Assembly: GCA_031286245.1 (NCBI GenBank)
Contig: JAITUO010000202.1
Location: forward strand, 1 to 8,317
Direction of reading: 5' to 3'
DNA: 8,317 nucleotides
DNA from: Coriobacteriales bacterium
Lineage (GTDB): Bacteria; Actinomycetota; Coriobacteriia; Coriobacteriales; UBA8131
Made by a program: the position numbers and the translations under genes. This document shows, piece after piece, positions 1 to 5,441 of the stretch. Every line of letters begins with the position of its first letter. Position 1 is the stretch's first letter. Under the pieces are notes generated by a model. That model had not been told where the DNA came from, did not search any database, and worked only from the letters and a program-made list of their open reading frames with translations.

Positions 1-299
1 TGGACGACATTATTACCGCCCATAGTACAGCTGCCGCCGGCCGTGATCCATAGACCACCGACATGGTCACCGGCTTCCAGAATCAAAACATCCGCCCCGG
101 CTGTAGTAGCTTCAATCCCAGCTACCATTCCAACTCCGGCTCCACAGACTACAACATCGACCTCCTTATCCCAGGAAGTCGGCAGGCTGCCACCGCTACT
201 GCTGTTGTCGCAACCAGCCAATCCTAGCGCAGCTGCACCGGTAGCCGCGATTGCGGCTCCTTTGATAAAATCCCGTCTTGATAAGTCTTGATCTTTCAT
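1..299 (-). CDS. Tat-exported FAD-dependent oxidoreductase, lipoprotein (fumarate reductase-type flavoprotein), N-terminal part
   Basis: Only the first 99 residues lie in the window; the 3' part is beyond base 1. The N-terminus has a twin-arginine signal (SRRDFIKG, Arg8-Arg9), an Ala/Gly-rich hydrophobic stretch (residues 14-29) and a lipobox LAGC with Cys30 as the predicted lipidated residue, followed by a Ser/Gly linker. Mature protein then starts an FAD Rossmann fold: strand EVDVVVCGAGVGMVA (46-60) with GxGxxG, and acidic Glu75 ending the second strand (VLILEAG), then VGGLW and a Gly-rich segment. This is the architecture of exported fumarate-reductase/SdhA-like flavoproteins that reduce organic acceptors in anaerobic respiration; family members are abundant in Coriobacteriia. 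The start at 299 is supported by a GGAGGGAG purine tract immediately upstream (minus strand, about 301-308) and by the signal peptide starting at once. The substrate cannot be read from this fragment. Confidence 0.9.
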   Translation of the reverse strand, partial: MKDQDLSRRDFIKGAAIAATGAAALGLAGCDNSSSGGSLPTSWDKEVDVVVCGAGVGMVAGIEATTAGADVLILEAGDHVGGLWITAGGSCTMGGNNVV

Positions 300-326
300 A
301 CTCCCTCCATTCTCTTTTCTCGCAGA

Positions 327-521
327 TTAGCAGCTATTGTCTGCGACCCACACGGTTTCATTATTCCACAAACACTGGTCTTCTGCTTTTTGGAGAACCG
401 GATAAAGCAGAGCCAAAGAGCCTTTAAAGCACAGTGAATACTTGCGAATAACCTCTCGCTGAACCAAGACGATCATGTGGATAAAACCGGGTCTTCTCCA
501 CATGGTATTAATCCCTTTCAT
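327..521 (-). CDS. Doubtful small ORF upstream of the Tat flavoprotein gene
   Basis: An open frame of 64 codons on the minus strand ends 27 bases before the flavoprotein start and would be co-directional with it. Two possible starts exist (521, and 503 with a purine tract AAAGGG upstream). The peptide is mildly hydrophobic near the middle, Trp- and Cys-containing, and matches no family I recognise. An in-frame stop lies just upstream, so it is not the visible end of a longer reading frame. It could be a leader peptide, a degraded gene remnant, or chance. Low confidence. Confidence 0.2.
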   Translation of the reverse strand: MKGINTMWRRPGFIHMIVLVQREVIRKYSLCFKGSLALLYPVLQKAEDQCLWNNETVWVADNSC

Positions 522-587
522 TTTGGTTTTTATGGCCCAGCCGTTCGCTCAAACGATTCCATCTCACAGGATGTCTTGTCTATAAGC

Positions 588-593
588 TATACT
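588..593 (+). promoter_or_regulatory. -10 box TATACT for the DUF151 gene, implying a leaderless transcript
   Basis: TATACT matches the TATAAT consensus at five of six positions and ends seven bases before the A of the ATG at 600, exactly where transcription start is expected. No Shine-Dalgarno-like purine tract lies before the ATG. A clear -35 box is not visible at 16-18 bp spacing. Leaderless mRNAs are common in Actinobacteria. Inference from sequence only. Confidence 0.5.
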
Positions 594-599
594 GAACCC

Positions 600-1112
600 A
601 TGATTTTGGTTCGTATTGAAACCTTGATGGTTGGCATCCCTCCTTCTCCTTCGGTAGTCATCCTTCGCCCTCTGGAAGATGAAGCCGGAGACGATGAGCG
701 ACGTGTTTTACCGATCTGGATCGGCCCCAGCGAGGCTGCTGCCATTGGTGTCGCCTTAGAAGGCATACCGCATTCGCGTCCAATGACACATGATTTGTTA
801 ACATCTGCTGTTCAAGCCCTGCATGGTGATATCGAAGCGGTTTTGATAAACCGTGTCGAAGGCTCGACTTTTTATGCCTCTGTTGTTTTGACTCAGGGCG
901 ATGAGACTATCGAAATCGACGCTCGTCCTTCTGATTCGATCGCTTTGGCTGTGCGTACCCAGGCACCGCTTTATGTTGACGAACAGGTTTTGTTGGAGGC
1001 GTCTCTGCCCTTCCTGCCTGGTAAGAATCGCGAGCCTTTGGATGAGAACGACGTAGAGGCTTTCCGATCATTCTTAGATTCAGTAAGCCCTGAGGACTTT
1101 ACCAGCTCATAG
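600..1112 (+). CDS. Bifunctional nuclease family protein (DUF151/BFN domain)
   Basis: A 170-residue protein matching the BFN/DUF151 family along its length: N-terminal strand MILVRIETLMVGIP, then LPIWIG (37-42) with the following EAAAIG helix, the THDLL motif (63-67), DARPSDSIALA (107-117) and the C-terminal FRSFLDSVSPEDF (155-167). Family members are small, mostly single-domain proteins; plant homologues have reported DNase/RNase activity, while the bacterial role is not settled. An in-frame extension upstream to 477 exists, but the family N-terminus aligns with the ATG at 600, and the -10 box at 588-593 fits a start there, so the extension is rejected. The gene stands alone, divergent from the Tat flavoprotein. 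It is a common conserved gene in Actinobacteria and gives no hint about the neighbouring accessory cluster. The family call is secure; the nuclease activity of this protein is inferred. Confidence 0.9.
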   Translation: MILVRIETLMVGIPPSPSVVILRPLEDEAGDDERRVLPIWIGPSEAAAIGVALEGIPHSRPMTHDLLTSAVQALHGDIEAVLINRVEGSTFYASVVLTQGDETIEIDARPSDSIALAVRTQAPLYVDEQVLLEASLPFLPGKNREPLDENDVEAFRSFLDSVSPEDFTSS

Positions 1113-1169
1113 ACCCTAATAATTCTGCTTTGTGATCTTTGATCTCTAAAGATTCCCAATACTGTTTGA
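1113..1169 (+). other. Short AT-rich spacer after the DUF151 gene, with a weak inverted repeat
   Basis: ATCTTT (1135-1140) can pair with AAAGAT (1148-1153) around a seven-base loop. The stem is short and AT-rich and no T run follows it, so it is a poor terminator candidate. Nothing else is recognisable before the tandem repeats. Confidence 0.25.
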
Positions 1170-1259
1170 GGTTACCTTATCGATGACGACGTAAACCAGG
1201 GTTACTTTGTCGATGATGACGTAAACCAGGGTTACCTTATCGATGACAGCACATTCCTG
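1170..1259 (+). repeat. Three tandem copies of a 30-bp repeat
   Basis: Units begin at 1170, 1200 and 1230 with no spacer. Copies 1 and 2 are full length and differ by only three transitions. Copy 3 is identical to copy 1 over its first 18 bases (GGTTACCTTATCGATGAC) and then diverges. Each full unit opens with GGTTAC and closes near GTAAACC, giving an imperfect dyad. The array lies between the DUF151 gene and the four-gene operon starting at 1404, about 145 bp before that start. It could be a regulator-binding array or a simple slippage repeat; the sequence does not decide. It is not a CRISPR, because there are no spacers. Confidence 0.85.
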
Positions 1260-1342
1260 GTTTTCCTTCTCAGACTTTGGACAAACCGTCGATTATTTTC
1301 ACTTTTCAACCTCTGTTTTTGTGAGCTTAGTTATTGCTAACA

Positions 1343-1369
1343 GGCAGGCTGCCAATATCTGGGTACAAT
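1343..1369 (+). promoter_or_regulatory. Possible promoter region of the UroD/flavoprotein operon
   Basis: TACAAT (1364-1369) is a plausible -10 box and would start transcription near 1376, leaving a short leader that contains the AGGGAG ribosome site (1391-1396). Just upstream is the perfect 11-bp palindrome GGCAGGCTGCC (1343-1353), which would sit in the promoter spacer. No good -35 hexamer is visible. The same 11-mer also occurs by chance at 181-191 inside a coding region, so the operator reading is weak. The rest of 1260-1403 shows no riboswitch or gene that I can recognise; in particular I see no B12-box-like motif. Confidence 0.3.
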
Positions 1370-1403
1370 TCGTTGTCGTGGTCTATATAGAGGGAGTTGT
1401 CTT

Positions 1404-2651
1404 ATGCAAGCAGACGAAAACGTTGAAGTGAATCTACTCCAACAACAGAAAAGCTTTGTGCTGCCCCGACTAGGCAAACTGGCTGGTGTTTCCGACTGGC
1501 CAGCGCCTGTACCCCATTCAGCCCAGGTCAATGAGTTTATCCCGGAGATTTGCAGGCTGCCTTATGACTATCTTTACCGGGACAGCGGTAGTGCGATGGC
1601 TGAATGCACTCTTTTGGTTTGGGAGTATACCGGTCTTGACATGATGTCTGCTAACTTGGACTTTTATAATTTCGAGGCTGAAGCAGCCGGAGCCAAGATG
1701 GTATTCTCCCCAAATCACATGCCTGCCATAGATTGTAAGGACTACCTTGTCAAAGGGCCTGATGATCTGGAGAAAATCAGGTTCACTGGACTAGCTAGTG
1801 GGCGGATGCCGTACATGATCGAATACCAGAAGGCTTGGACCAGATACTGTGGACTTGAAGGTTTTCCAAGTTTTTGTGCTCCCTGGAGCCTGGCCTGCAA
1901 CCTCTTTGGACCAGAGAACCTGCTGGTCGCTTGTGTGGCAGATCCGGAGTTTACCCATGAGTTGCTACGCCGATGCACTGATGATCTTTTAGGGCCATTA
2001 ATCAATGCCTTAAACTCTGTGTTACCTGGTTTGTCCAGTATCAACTGTGTTGATGCCTGGTTCAGTCCCCCGTTGATCGGCCTGGATGTTATGGAGGAGT
2101 ACGAGCCTTATATCTACCGGGTATCAGAAGCAGCAGGACTGGATCTGCCTGTCATAGATGGCGGTATCTGGGGCTACACATATCTGAAAGGTTATGATCT
2201 CGACCGCCTGACCAACCTGGTGGTTCGCGCCAGTCGCGGTGTACGAGCCTATGACCCCGATGTCACAAATATTGGACCAGAATATTTTCGTGGCTATGCT
2301 GACCGACAAGCCTGTCCACTGTTGTTGGGCTTGTCCACTTCGATGCTGCAGGATGCACCAGTAGAAGAGATTGTCCGCCAGATCAAATACTACATGCTGG
2401 TAGGTAAAGATGGGGTCACTCCTTTCACTTTCTTCTTCAACAATATCGCTCCTTTTACTCCACTGGAAAACGTGTTTGCTGCCATTGCCGCTGTCAACAT
2501 CTTTGGTGACCCGGAAGCAACTGCTGAAACTGTTTTTGAAATGCCTGAGCTGGAGTCATTCGAAAGTTTTCTGAAGCGTAAGATGATCGATAACGCTGTT
2601 GGTTATACATTTGATTGGCTGGAGTATTCCGGTTATGCATACTTAACCTAG
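1404..2651 (+). CDS. UroD-fold (MtaA/HemE superfamily) protein lacking the zinc site, paralogue A
   Basis: A 415-residue protein of the uroporphyrinogen decarboxylase/cobalamin-independent methyltransferase-like superfamily. Recognisable landmarks are YNFEAEAAGAKM (88-99), the FCAPWSLACNLFG segment (157-169), DAWFSPP (217-223), LPVIDGGIWGY (248-258) and the C-terminal FNNIAPFTPLENV (345-357). It lacks the HemE N-terminal arginine-rich substrate motif, so it is not HemE. In corrinoid methyltransferases of this fold the zinc is held by His-x-Cys and a later Cys; here those positions are Ile251, Gly253 and Leu310. The start is supported by AGGGAG seven bases upstream. It is the first gene of the operon, 53 bp before paralogue B, with which it is collinear and clearly more than half identical by eye. 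Function is unknown: a methyltransferase-like enzyme with altered chemistry, or a non-catalytic partner. Family call high, reaction unassigned. Confidence 0.85.
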   Translation: MQADENVEVNLLQQQKSFVLPRLGKLAGVSDWPAPVPHSAQVNEFIPEICRLPYDYLYRDSGSAMAECTLLVWEYTGLDMMSANLDFYNFEAEAAGAKMVFSPNHMPAIDCKDYLVKGPDDLEKIRFTGLASGRMPYMIEYQKAWTRYCGLEGFPSFCAPWSLACNLFGPENLLVACVADPEFTHELLRRCTDDLLGPLINALNSVLPGLSSINCVDAWFSPPLIGLDVMEEYEPYIYRVSEAAGLDLPVIDGGIWGYTYLKGYDLDRLTNLVVRASRGVRAYDPDVTNIGPEYFRGYADRQACPLLLGLSTSMLQDAPVEEIVRQIKYYMLVGKDGVTPFTFFFNNIAPFTPLENVFAAIAAVNIFGDPEATAETVFEMPELESFESFLKRKMIDNAVGYTFDWLEYSGYAYLT

Positions 2652-2692
2652 TGATTGGCATTTGACAAGCCTGTTACTCAACAACAAAAAAA

Positions 2693-2699
2693 GGGAGGT
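2693..2699 (+). promoter_or_regulatory. Strong ribosome-binding site of UroD-fold paralogue B
   Basis: GGGAGGT lies five bases before the ATG at 2705, after an A-rich stretch. It fixes the start and rules out the overlapping ATG at 2662 in another frame. Confidence 0.75.
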
Positions 2700-2704
2700 T
2701 TCGC

Positions 2705-3940
2705 ATGGACGAAAAGATCGCACAGATGCAAAAGAGTTTTATACTGCCCCGCCTGGCCGCATTACAAGGCTTGGCAAACTGGCCGGATGCCGCTGTGCCC
2801 TGCCGGGCACAAATGAACGAGCTTATCCCGGAGTTATGCAAGTTGCCATATGACTATCTGTTCCGTGACAACGGCGCTGCCATGGCGGAATGCTCTCTAC
2901 TGGTCTGGGAGTATGTTGGCGTGGATTTGTTGATAGCGAACCTGGATATCTACAATTTCGAATCTGAGGTATCAGGAGCCAAGATGGTTTTTTATCCTGA
3001 CCACCTGCCTGATATCGATCGCAGTGACTTTTTAGTCAAAAGCCCTGCCGACCTCGAAAAAATCCGTTTCAATGGCCTGGATAGTGGACGCCTGCCCTAC
3101 CTCTTGGACTATGCTGCTGCCTGGACCAGGCTGTGTGGGTTGGACTACAGCCCGACATTCTGTGCTCCCTGGAGCCTGGCTTGCAGCCTCTTCGGTTTGG
3201 AAAACCTGCTGGTAGCCTGCCTGACCGAACCGCTTTTTGCTCACGAGCTGCTGCGTCGCTGTGTGGACGACCTTTTGGGTCCCATGATTGCAGCTCTCAG
3301 CCAGAAACTGCCTGGTATCACCACAATCAGCCTGGCAGATGCCTGGTTCAGCCCACCGATGGTCAGTGTTGACATGGTCGCAGAATTCATGCCCTATATT
3401 GCTCGTATCTCCGAGGCTTCAGGACTCGGTCTCCCGGTCACCAACGCCGGCATCTGGGGTTACATGTTTTTATGTGGAGAAGACCTGGAGCGCTTCTGTG
3501 ACCAGGTGTCCAGCATGGTTGGCAGTCTGTCCGTCATGGATCCTGATGTCGAGAACATGGATCCGGTGTTTTTCCGTCAGGCTGCTACCAGCCGCAATGT
3601 CCCTTTGTCGCTTGGAGTTTCTACCAGCCTGATGCAAACCGGCAGCATCGATGAGTTAGTAGATCGTATCAAGCGATATGTGCTAGCTGGTAAAGCCGGG
3701 CCAACTCCCCTCACGTTCGTTTTTAACAATATCGGTCCACACACTCCGATAGAAAACATCTTTGCTGGTTTGGCTGCTCTGCGAATTTATGGGGCACCCG
3801 AAGCCAATGACGAGACTCTGTTCGTGATGCCGGAAGTAGAACCGTTTGAGGATTTCTTAGAGAGAAAACTGGCTGACAATACCGTTGGTTATGCTTTCGA
3901 GTGGCTTTCTAAGTCTGGTTACGCGCATATAGCCAGGTAG
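2705..3940 (+). CDS. UroD-fold (MtaA/HemE superfamily) protein lacking the zinc site, paralogue B
   Basis: A 411-residue tandem paralogue of the preceding protein, collinear from QKSFILPRL (9-17) to the C-terminal VGYAFEWLSKSGYA. The superfamily landmarks are YNFESEVSGAKM (83-94), FCAPWSLACSLFG (152-164), DAWFSPP (212-218), LPVTNAGIWGY (243-253) and FNNIGPHTPIENI (340-352). The zinc ligand positions are Thr246, Ala248 and Val305, so as in paralogue A none of the three is kept. Seven cysteines occur at the same places in both proteins (here Cys45, 63, 144, 153, 160, 172, 186). Because both copies share the same losses and remain well conserved elsewhere, both look functional rather than decaying. 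They may form a heterodimer, or act on different substrates. The gene lies 78 bp upstream of the flavoprotein pair, in the same orientation. The specific reaction is unknown. Confidence 0.85.
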   Translation: MDEKIAQMQKSFILPRLAALQGLANWPDAAVPCRAQMNELIPELCKLPYDYLFRDNGAAMAECSLLVWEYVGVDLLIANLDIYNFESEVSGAKMVFYPDHLPDIDRSDFLVKSPADLEKIRFNGLDSGRLPYLLDYAAAWTRLCGLDYSPTFCAPWSLACSLFGLENLLVACLTEPLFAHELLRRCVDDLLGPMIAALSQKLPGITTISLADAWFSPPMVSVDMVAEFMPYIARISEASGLGLPVTNAGIWGYMFLCGEDLERFCDQVSSMVGSLSVMDPDVENMDPVFFRQAATSRNVPLSLGVSTSLMQTGSIDELVDRIKRYVLAGKAGPTPLTFVFNNIGPHTPIENIFAGLAALRIYGAPEANDETLFVMPEVEPFEDFLERKLADNTVGYAFEWLSKSGYAHIAR

Positions 3941-4018
3941 CGAGTTGCCAGGTGTTGTCTGGATGATGATATTTCGCCAGAATTACTGTTCTGTTGATAC
4001 TTTCTGCTGATCGAGGAT

Positions 4019-4555
4019 ATGGAGGCTTTAGTGATTAGCATACTAACTGATAAAGCAACTGACAGTCTGGGGTTAGCCTTATACAGATCAATTCTGGATG
4101 CCGGCAAAAAAGTGAAATACTTCTGTTTGGATAGCATGCATATTGAACCGTGTTATGCCTGCCGAGGTTGTGAGGAGAAGACCTATGGCAGATGTGTTGT
4201 ACGTGACGATGCAGACCTTATTCTGCCTTGTCTGATACATTCCCAGACGATCATCGTCATGACATCAGTTGTCTTTGGCGGGTACTCTTTTAAAGTCAAA
4301 CGACTTATCGATAAATTATCATTGATCATTGACCGCCGCTATCATTATCGCCAGGGTGAGTTGGTAAAAAGTAAAACATCAAATACTGCTTTTTATGTTA
4401 TCGGACTTGGTGATGGAGTTGATCAAGTTGAGGCCAACCACTTCAAGCAATTGATTAATGAGAATATCTGGATTGCTGCATGGTCAGGTGAGCCCTTGGT
4501 TTTACCCTATGACAAAGACACATATGAAGCTATTATTTTGGAGGTGGCTGGCTGA
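4019..4555 (+). CDS. Iron-sulfur flavoprotein-like (flavodoxin-fold, NADPH-dependent FMN reductase family)
   Basis: A 178-residue protein with the flavodoxin-like fold of the FMN reductase family and an iron-sulfur cysteine motif. After strand 1 (ALVISI) and helix 1 comes IEPCYACRGCEEKTYGRC, with Cys45, 48, 51 and 59 in a CX2CX2CX7C pattern, followed by VVRDDAD (60-66) as in iron-sulfur flavoproteins (Isf) that carry one [4Fe-4S] cluster and one FMN. The usual N-terminal FMN phosphate loop (GSPRxxGNT in the family) aligns without gaps to ILTDKATDS here, so the loop is degraded. The ATG at 4019 is chosen because it gives this gap-free alignment; a GTG at 4031 has a better-placed GGAGG (4021-4025) and would remove four residues. 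The stop overlaps the start of the next gene by one base, so the two are probably translationally coupled. Likely cytoplasmic electron carrier; flavin binding by this subunit is uncertain. Confidence 0.8.
   Translation: MEALVISILTDKATDSLGLALYRSILDAGKKVKYFCLDSMHIEPCYACRGCEEKTYGRCVVRDDADLILPCLIHSQTIIVMTSVVFGGYSFKVKRLIDKLSLIIDRRYHYRQGELVKSKTSNTAFYVIGLGDGVDQVEANHFKQLINENIWIAAWSGEPLVLPYDKDTYEAIILEVAG
4021..4025 (+). promoter_or_regulatory. GGAGG that could direct an alternative GTG start at 4031
   Basis: GGAGG lies inside the first codons of the ATG-started frame and five bases before an in-frame GTG. The GAGGA upstream of the ATG (4013-4017) is only one base away from it, too close to be efficient. 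Ribosome-site quality favours the GTG; family alignment favours the ATG. Confidence 0.35.
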
Positions 4556-5217
4556 TGAGTAATATCGTTGTGATCAATACCAGTCCACGCAAGCGCGGTA
4601 CCAGTGCGATGCTGGTGGGCCGATTAAAAGATCATCTTGAAGCGTATGGCGACAACATCACATTCTTTAATCTATATAGTCACTTGAAAGACCTGACTGC
4701 TATCTTTGAAGCGGTTTCGACAGCAGATTGTTTAGTAATCTGTGGCCCTTGTTACACAAACACATATTCAGCTGACACCACCCATCTCCTGGAAGAACTA
4801 GCTACCAGACCAGGTTTGTTTCATGGCCAGAGTTTGTACGGTATCATTCAGGGAGGAATGCCTTATGCTCATACACATATCAGTGGTTTGAATATGCTCA
4901 AACTGTTTGCTGGTCATGTAGACATCAGTTATCGAGGTGGCTTTATCATGGGGTTGGGTGCCATGCTGGACGGCCAGCCAATAGAAAAGCTACCGAATGG
5001 CAAGAAGGTAAAAAAACAGCTCACGATATTCTTTGATCATATCCATAACAGCGAGCCATCACCAGACTCAGTCTATCAAGCCAGCCTGATGAAGATACCT
5101 GGATTTGTTGTCAGAGTATTGGCAATGATCATGAACCATCGAATCTATAAAGCCTTTGCAGCGCGAGGTATGGATGCCCGTCAACCCAGCCCCTATCTGA
5201 GTGACGAGGTGCTTTAA
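4555..5217 (+). CDS. Flavodoxin-fold NAD(P)H-dependent oxidoreductase family protein
   Basis: A 220-residue flavodoxin-fold protein. Strand 1 plus phosphate loop IVVINTSPRKRGTSAML (4-20) has the TSPRxxGTS pattern that binds the FMN phosphate. CGPCYTNTYSADTTHLLEEL (63-82) matches the second FMN-contacting loop and following helix of this family, and GIIQGGMPYAHTH (96-108) fits the third strand and loop. Unlike the upstream partner it has no CX2CX2C cluster motif. Its C-terminal part (about 170-220) extends beyond the minimal domain with a hydrophobic helical stretch, VVRVLAMIMNH. The ATG shares its A with the TGA of the preceding gene, and GGAGGT (4540-4545) lies nine bases upstream, so the pair is coupled. 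The two may act as a heteromeric redox unit for the UroD-fold proteins; this is inference. Substrate and electron donor are unknown. Confidence 0.8.
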   Translation: MSNIVVINTSPRKRGTSAMLVGRLKDHLEAYGDNITFFNLYSHLKDLTAIFEAVSTADCLVICGPCYTNTYSADTTHLLEELATRPGLFHGQSLYGIIQGGMPYAHTHISGLNMLKLFAGHVDISYRGGFIMGLGAMLDGQPIEKLPNGKKVKKQLTIFFDHIHNSEPSPDSVYQASLMKIPGFVVRVLAMIMNHRIYKAFAARGMDARQPSPYLSDEVL

Positions 5218-5219
5218 TA

Positions 5220-5293
5220 CCCCTACGGCTGGCTACTGTCGGGGCGGCTGGCTACTGTCGGGGTGGCTGGCTACTGTCGGGGCGGCCAACCAC
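5220..5293 (+). repeat. Three tandem copies of a 19-bp GC-rich repeat, with hairpin potential
   Basis: The unit CGGCTGGCTACTGTCGGGG occurs at 5226-5244 and 5245-5263, and with one change (T for C at the first base) at 5264-5282; a CGGCC remnant follows. The array begins eight bases after the stop of the second flavoprotein gene. It can form more than one hairpin: CCCC (5220-5223) with GGGG (5241-5244) and additional inner pairs, or GTGGCTGGC (5263-5271) with GCCAACCAC (5285-5293), one mismatch. No T run follows, so it is not a classical intrinsic terminator, but it may end or protect the upstream mRNA. Confidence 0.85.
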
Positions 5294-5362
5294 TAATCGC
5301 ATCCTAGTATTCTTATAAACGATTGTTTGCATACTCATAGCCAGACAACTCGATAAATAAGT

Positions 5363-5368
5363 TATAAT
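5363..5368 (+). promoter_or_regulatory. Consensus -10 box TATAAT of the third UroD-fold gene
   Basis: A perfect TATAAT in an AT-rich stretch, 79 bp before the ATG at 5442. No strong -35 is seen; TAGCCA (5338-5343) is a weak candidate at 19-bp spacing. It suggests that the third UroD gene is transcribed separately from the upstream operon. Confidence 0.5.
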
Positions 5369-5387
5369 TAAGTATGGTTGTTTTATG

Positions 5388-5403
5388 CTCTGACTATGCA
5401 GAG
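5388..5403 (+). promoter_or_regulatory. Small leader hairpin of the third UroD-fold gene
   Basis: CTCTG (5388-5392) and CAGAG (5399-5403) form a perfect 5-bp stem with a six-base loop in the predicted untranslated leader. It could stabilise the mRNA. Such short stems also occur by chance. Confidence 0.3.
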
Positions 5404-5431
5404 GGATAGCTTAGTCAAAGCAGATCGGAGT

Positions 5432-5436
5432 GGAGG
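5432..5436 (+). promoter_or_regulatory. Ribosome-binding site fixing the third UroD start
   Basis: GGAGG lies five bases before the ATG at 5442. An in-frame GTG at 5430 overlaps this site and would add only four residues, so it is not the start. Confidence 0.7.
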
Positions 5437-5441
5437 AAAAT

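Noticed and set aside
477..599. In-frame N-terminal extension of the DUF151 protein
   Set aside because: The family N-terminus aligns with the ATG at 600 and the extension resembles no known part of the family; a -10 box also sits inside it.
1170..1259. 30-bp repeats as a coding repeat, since both strands stay open and changes are conservative (Leu/Phe, Ile/Val)
   Set aside because: On the plus strand a stop lies directly before the first unit and no start is available; the minus frame has no ATG, GTG or TTG start in place. The changes are just three transitions.
1170..1259. CRISPR array
   Set aside because: Units are directly joined with no spacers, and there are no cas genes.
1384..1389. 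TATATA as the -10 box of the first UroD gene
   Set aside because: Transcription would then begin at about 1396, at the end of the ribosome-binding site, which would leave it out of the mRNA.
1404..3940. Calling the UroD-fold pair HemE (haem biosynthesis)
   Set aside because: The N-terminal arginine-rich substrate motif of HemE is absent and no other haem genes are nearby.
5226..5282. G-quadruplex in the 19-bp repeats
   Set aside because: Only three GGGG runs are present and they are separated by 15 bases each.
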